Assembly (NCBI GenBank): GCA_902806295.1
Contig: CADCWB010000180.1
Span: 1-7,779 of the forward strand
Direction: 5' to 3'
DNA length: 7,779 nucleotides
DNA from: an uncultured Sphingomonas sp.
GTDB taxonomy: Bacteria > Pseudomonadota > Alphaproteobacteria > Sphingomonadales > Sphingomonadaceae
Shown: piece by piece, positions 5,137-7,779 of the stretch
Layout of the letters: each line of letters opens with the position of its first letter
Position numbering within the stretch: the stretch's first letter is position 1
Position numbers and translations under genes: made by a program
Notes under the pieces: generated by a model
What the model saw: the letters and a program-made list of their open reading frames with translations, nothing else
The model's database searches: none
Told to the model about the DNA's origin: nothing

Positions 5137-7550
5137 TCGGCGGCCTCGTAGAAGGCGGACTCATCATCGGGCCGTCCCGGCCAGGCTTCGCCGGTCAGTT
5201 GAGCATACCACCTTGCCGGATCGTCGCCGTGAATGGCGCGCAACGCATCCAGGCGGCGGACGCTCGCCTCGCGGCCGGACAGCACGGTGAGGACATCCGG
5301 CAGTCCGGTGAGGTCGAGCCGGACGACCACCGAATGGTTGGCATGGCGGACCAGGAAACAATGGCTGTGCGCCGGAAGCGCCCGGATCAATTCCAGCTCA
5401 TGCTCCGACAGCCCAAAGCCGGTGCAATAATCCTCCGCCCGAGCCTTAGGATTGGGCATGAAGATGCCGGTGGCCGTCTGCTCGACGATGGCACTGCTGA
5501 TGCTGCTTTCCAGTGCATCGCGGGCCGACTGCGTGCCGAACCCGACCAAGGCATTGCGCTTGCGCAGCGTCTTCATCCAGTCGCGAATGCGCCCGGTGAA
5601 AACGGGATCGTCCAACGCCTTCCAGCCCTCATCGATCAGGATCAGCGCCGGTTCGCCGCCCAGGCGCTCGTCGATCCGATGAAACAGGTACAGCATCGTC
5701 GGCGTCCGCAGCCGCGGATTGTCGAGCAGCGCCGTCATATCGAAGCCGACCAGCATGCGGCTTAGATCCAGGCGATCGTCCTGATTGTCGAACAGCCAGG
5801 CATGCTCGCCCGAGTCCACCCACGGCCCGAGCCGGGACACGAGGTCGCCTTCCTGCGGCCGCCGGTTACCGGCCAGCAACTCGCGGAAATGGCGCAGGCG
5901 CCGGAAGCAGGGATCGTGCTGGTAGCAGGCGTCCACCGCCTCGGCGACAACGCGGAGCTCCTCACCCGAGTCGACCTGCAGCAGGGTGCTTATCCAGTCG
6001 CGGAGAAAAGCGCGGTTGATGGCCGTGTCGGGCAGTTGCAGCGGATTGAAGCCGGTCGGCTGACCGGCGGATAGCCGCGCGTAATGGCCGTCCATCGCCC
6101 GGACGAAGATCTCGGCGCCGCGGTCCTTGTCGAAGATCACCGTGCGCGGAGCGAAGCGCTGAGCCTGCGCCGCGAGGAAGTTCAGCACCACGGTCTTGCC
6201 GGAACCGGATGGCCCGATAACGGTGAAATTGCCGAGGTCGTTCTCGTGGAAGTTGAAGTGATATGGCGTTGCGCTGGTCGTCTCGAACAGAGCCGCTGCT
6301 TCCCCCCAATGGTTACCTTCCGCGCGACCCAGCGGAAAGCCGTGCAGGGACAGGAAACTCGCCGCGTTGGCGCTGGAGATCATCGCCCGCCGAACGACAT
6401 ACGACTCGTTGCCGGGGAACTGACCCCAAAAAGCAGGCTCCAAGTTCACATCCTCGCGCACGGCGATGGCACCCAGGTCGGCCAGCGCCGCGCCGGCCTC
6501 GGCCAAGGCGTCGTCTAGCTGCGGGAGCTCGCCGACCCGCAAGGTGAGCGTCAGATGGTGATCGCCGAACGCTGCGTGGCCCGCGGTCAGCGCATCCTTG
6601 GCCCCCAGCATCTCGCGTCGCTCGGTGGTCGCTTCCTCGTCGGTGGCGCGAAGCCTGCGGATCGCGAGGTCCATTCGCTCCTTGGCGATCTGGCGATCGG
6701 CAGGCGCGAAGCTTTCGGTCAGTACCAGCGCATGCGGCAACCGAAGAAGGGCGTCGACCACCCCCGGCCGCGTTGCCGCCGGATACTCCTTCAAGGAAAG
6801 AGTTCCGCAGAAGCTTCGACCCGTTGGGCCGCGAGTCTCGAACGCGTCCAGGCCAAAGCTTACGCGGGAATAGGGCAGGTGATGGCCAAGATCGACCTCC
6901 GGCCCAGGTGCAAGCACGGGGCGAAGGTCCCCGTTGAACAATGCAGAGAGCAGTTCCAGCGGCTCAGAGCAGCGTCCTCCCGGTCCGTCATATCCACCCA
7001 AAGCGCGCGCACCATATTCCTGCAATCCGGCAAGCAGCGCAGTCGCCGCCGCATCCAAGTCGCGCACCGACCGCGGATCGTGCTCGGCCGCCTTGGTCTT
7101 GCTCCACTTACGCGCAAGCCGTTCCGGCCAACCCGTCTTGCCGCGTGCCGGACGGCGCACCAGGGTCAGGAATTGATCGTTGACGAACAGACGTTTGCCA
7201 CCGAGGCGCTCACGCCAGAGTTCGTCCAGGTGCTGCGCGAAGGCAGGGCCTTCAACGTCGGACAGGCTGGCCGATACCGGCCGGCGAATGATGTGCCGGT
7301 ATAGAATGAAGCGGGCATCGAGTGTGCTTCTGAGCAGCATCTCACGGACGCCGTGCGCATGGTTCAGCTCGTCGGCGTCGGCGGTCTCGAAAGCGATGCC
7401 CGGTACATGGAGCGACCGCATCAGCGACCCGTCCCGCAACTCGATTGTCCGTTCGTCGATCAGCTGGCGGTAGGGTAGGCGGTCGCCCGCCCGTTGTTCG
7501 CGCCGGGCCCACTTGGCGGTGCCGGTCAGTCCAGTTTTGCCAGCGGTCAT
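5133..7550 (-). CDS. virB4: VirB4-type conjugation/secretion ATPase
   Basis: Read from the ATG at 7548-7550 this is an 805-residue protein, normal for the family. VirB4 is the largest and most conserved T4SS ATPase; it sits at the cytoplasmic face of the inner membrane and powers pilin dislocation and pilus assembly. The N-terminal CagE/TrbE/VirB domain covers about residues 10-410 (DRLPYRQLIDE near its start, FETADADEL at 54-62). The C-terminal RecA-like ATPase domain follows: Walker A GPSGSGKT at 446-453, FDKDRGAEIF at 473-482, Walker B ALILIDEGWK at 635-644, and GFGTQSARDAL at 670-680. All nucleotide-binding residues are intact. The frame is open further, to an ATG at 7572-7574 and a GTG at 7620-7622 (829 residues), but those extensions lie entirely in virB3 coding sequence. 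I prefer 7550 because its ATG overlaps the virB3 stop as ATGA, as at other junctions of this operon. There is no clear Shine-Dalgarno sequence at 7550, so the start is less sure than the gene. Confidence 0.96.
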   Translation of the reverse strand: MTAGKTGLTGTAKWARREQRAGDRLPYRQLIDERTIELRDGSLMRSLHVPGIAFETADADELNHAHGVREMLLRSTLDARFILYRHIIRRPVSASLSDVEGPAFAQHLDELWRERLGGKRLFVNDQFLTLVRRPARGKTGWPERLARKWSKTKAAEHDPRSVRDLDAAATALLAGLQEYGARALGGYDGPGGRCSEPLELLSALFNGDLRPVLAPGPEVDLGHHLPYSRVSFGLDAFETRGPTGRSFCGTLSLKEYPAATRPGVVDALLRLPHALVLTESFAPADRQIAKERMDLAIRRLRATDEEATTERREMLGAKDALTAGHAAFGDHHLTLTLRVGELPQLDDALAEAGAALADLGAIAVREDVNLEPAFWGQFPGNESYVVRRAMISSANAASFLSLHGFPLGRAEGNHWGEAAALFETTSATPYHFNFHENDLGNFTVIGPSGSGKTVVLNFLAAQAQRFAPRTVIFDKDRGAEIFVRAMDGHYARLSAGQPTGFNPLQLPDTAINRAFLRDWISTLLQVDSGEELRVVAEAVDACYQHDPCFRRLRHFRELLAGNRRPQEGDLVSRLGPWVDSGEHAWLFDNQDDRLDLSRMLVGFDMTALLDNPRLRTPTMLYLFHRIDERLGGEPALILIDEGWKALDDPVFTGRIRDWMKTLRKRNALVGFGTQSARDALESSISSAIVEQTATGIFMPNPKARAEDYCTGFGLSEHELELIRALPAHSHCFLVRHANHSVVVRLDLTGLPDVLTVLSGREASVRRLDALRAIHGDDPARWYAQLTGEAWPGRPDDESAFYEAAE
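5144..5147 (-). promoter_or_regulatory. Ribosome binding site of virB6
   Basis: On the - strand this reads GAGG, 7 nt upstream of the virB6 ATG, inside the last codons of virB4. Together with the ATGA overlap it supports this start and reinitiation by ribosomes finishing virB4. Confidence 0.45.
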
Positions 7551-7779
7551 GGCGCGTAGCTGTTGCAACCCCATTGCTTCCAGTTTTTGATGCGCGGGCA
7601 ACGGCTGACCTTGGTCAGCCACAGGTCGAACACGCGTGGCTCTCGCAGGCAGGCCACGTACCCGGCGCCGTGCACCAGCAGCGCGACCGGCAGAGCGAGA
7701 AAGGAGCCAGTGATCAAAAAGGCTTCGGTGGTCACCGCAGCGTTCAACACGAAGTAGCTGTAGGTGACACCCGCGAACA
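7547..7779 (-). CDS. virB3: VirB3-type inner-membrane protein (5' end cut off)
   Basis: The frame is open from the right edge of the window to a TGA at 7547-7549, giving 77 complete codons before the stop; the start lies beyond the window. A GTG at 7748-7750 is internal, because the frame continues upstream with FAGVTYSYF, which fits a VirB3 N-terminal region. VirB3 is a small (about 90-110 residues) inner-membrane protein that associates with VirB4 and is needed for pilus biogenesis. Here two hydrophobic stretches (about visible residues 2-14 and 19-38, the second reading FLITGSFLALPVALLVHGAG) are followed by the polar tail REPRVFDLWLTKVSRCP, typical of the family. The end is WGCNSYAP; cysteines at the three positions ACL, SRCP and WGCN are notable. 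It lies directly upstream of virB4 with a 4-nt overlap. Its position and two-helix-plus-tail layout make the call firm despite the small size. Confidence 0.88.
   Translation of the reverse strand, partial: FAGVTYSYFVLNAAVTTEAFLITGSFLALPVALLVHGAGYVACLREPRVFDLWLTKVSRCPRIKNWKQWGCNSYAP
7603..7620. repeat. Perfect 8-bp inverted repeat inside virB3, upstream of virB4
   Basis: GGCTGACC at 7603-7610 and GGTCAGCC at 7613-7620 are perfect inverted copies separated by two bases. In the virB mRNA this could fold into a short hairpin (about 7 bp with a 4-nt loop) roughly 50 nt before the virB4 ATG. Duplex DNA of this form could also be a dyad binding site. It is fully inside the virB3 codons for residues around LTKVSR, so codon choice or chance may explain it. 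Confidence 0.4.

Noticed and set aside
6555..7304. A 249-codon + strand frame opposite virB4
   Set aside because: Antisense to the conserved N-terminal domain of VirB4, with no motif, signal or independent ribosome binding site that I can see.
947..7779. Possible oriT, integrase site, CRISPR or tRNA genes within the conjugation region
   Set aside because: The region is continuous coding sequence; I found no direct-repeat array, tRNA-like sequence or nic-type site.

Overview
The window is GC-rich (roughly two-thirds G+C by eye), tightly packed DNA with no RNA genes, no CRISPR and no recognisable insertion sequence. Composition, gene order and the character of the predicted proteins suggest an alphaproteobacterium, possibly a sphingomonad. 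That placement rests on general resemblance, not on a search.

Layout: the left end (1-918, + strand) is the 3' part of an alpha/beta hydrolase gene of the hormone-sensitive-lipase (HSL) / family IV esterase type. All four catalytic-site motifs are visible and an unusual proline-rich tail follows the fold. After a 28-nt gap, everything else (947-7779) lies on the - strand and converges on the hydrolase. Read from right to left, it is the distal part of one type IV secretion / conjugation operon: virB3 (5' end cut by the window edge), virB4, virB6, virB9, virB10, virB11.

How the genes work together: VirB3 (inner-membrane protein), VirB4 (ATPase) and VirB6 (polytopic protein) form the inner-membrane platform. 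VirB9 and VirB10 form the outer-membrane core complex, with VirB10 spanning the periplasm. VirB11 is the hexameric cytoplasmic ATPase that switches between pilus assembly and substrate transfer. The gene order, with virB11 last, follows the VirB scheme rather than the IncP Trb scheme, where the virB11 homologue trbB comes first. Every junction in the operon is a stop/start overlap (ATGA, GTGA or 14 nt), so the genes are probably translationally coupled.

Most notable: the operon is contracted. There is no virB5 between virB4 and virB6 and no virB7 or virB8 between virB6 and virB9, and the overlapping junctions leave no room for them. The VirB9 protein has no cysteine, so it cannot form the VirB7-VirB9 disulfide known from Agrobacterium. 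The missing parts must lie outside the window, be replaced by unrelated proteins, or be dispensable. I see no wholly new system here; this looks like a conjugation or secretion locus of a known class in a reduced arrangement.
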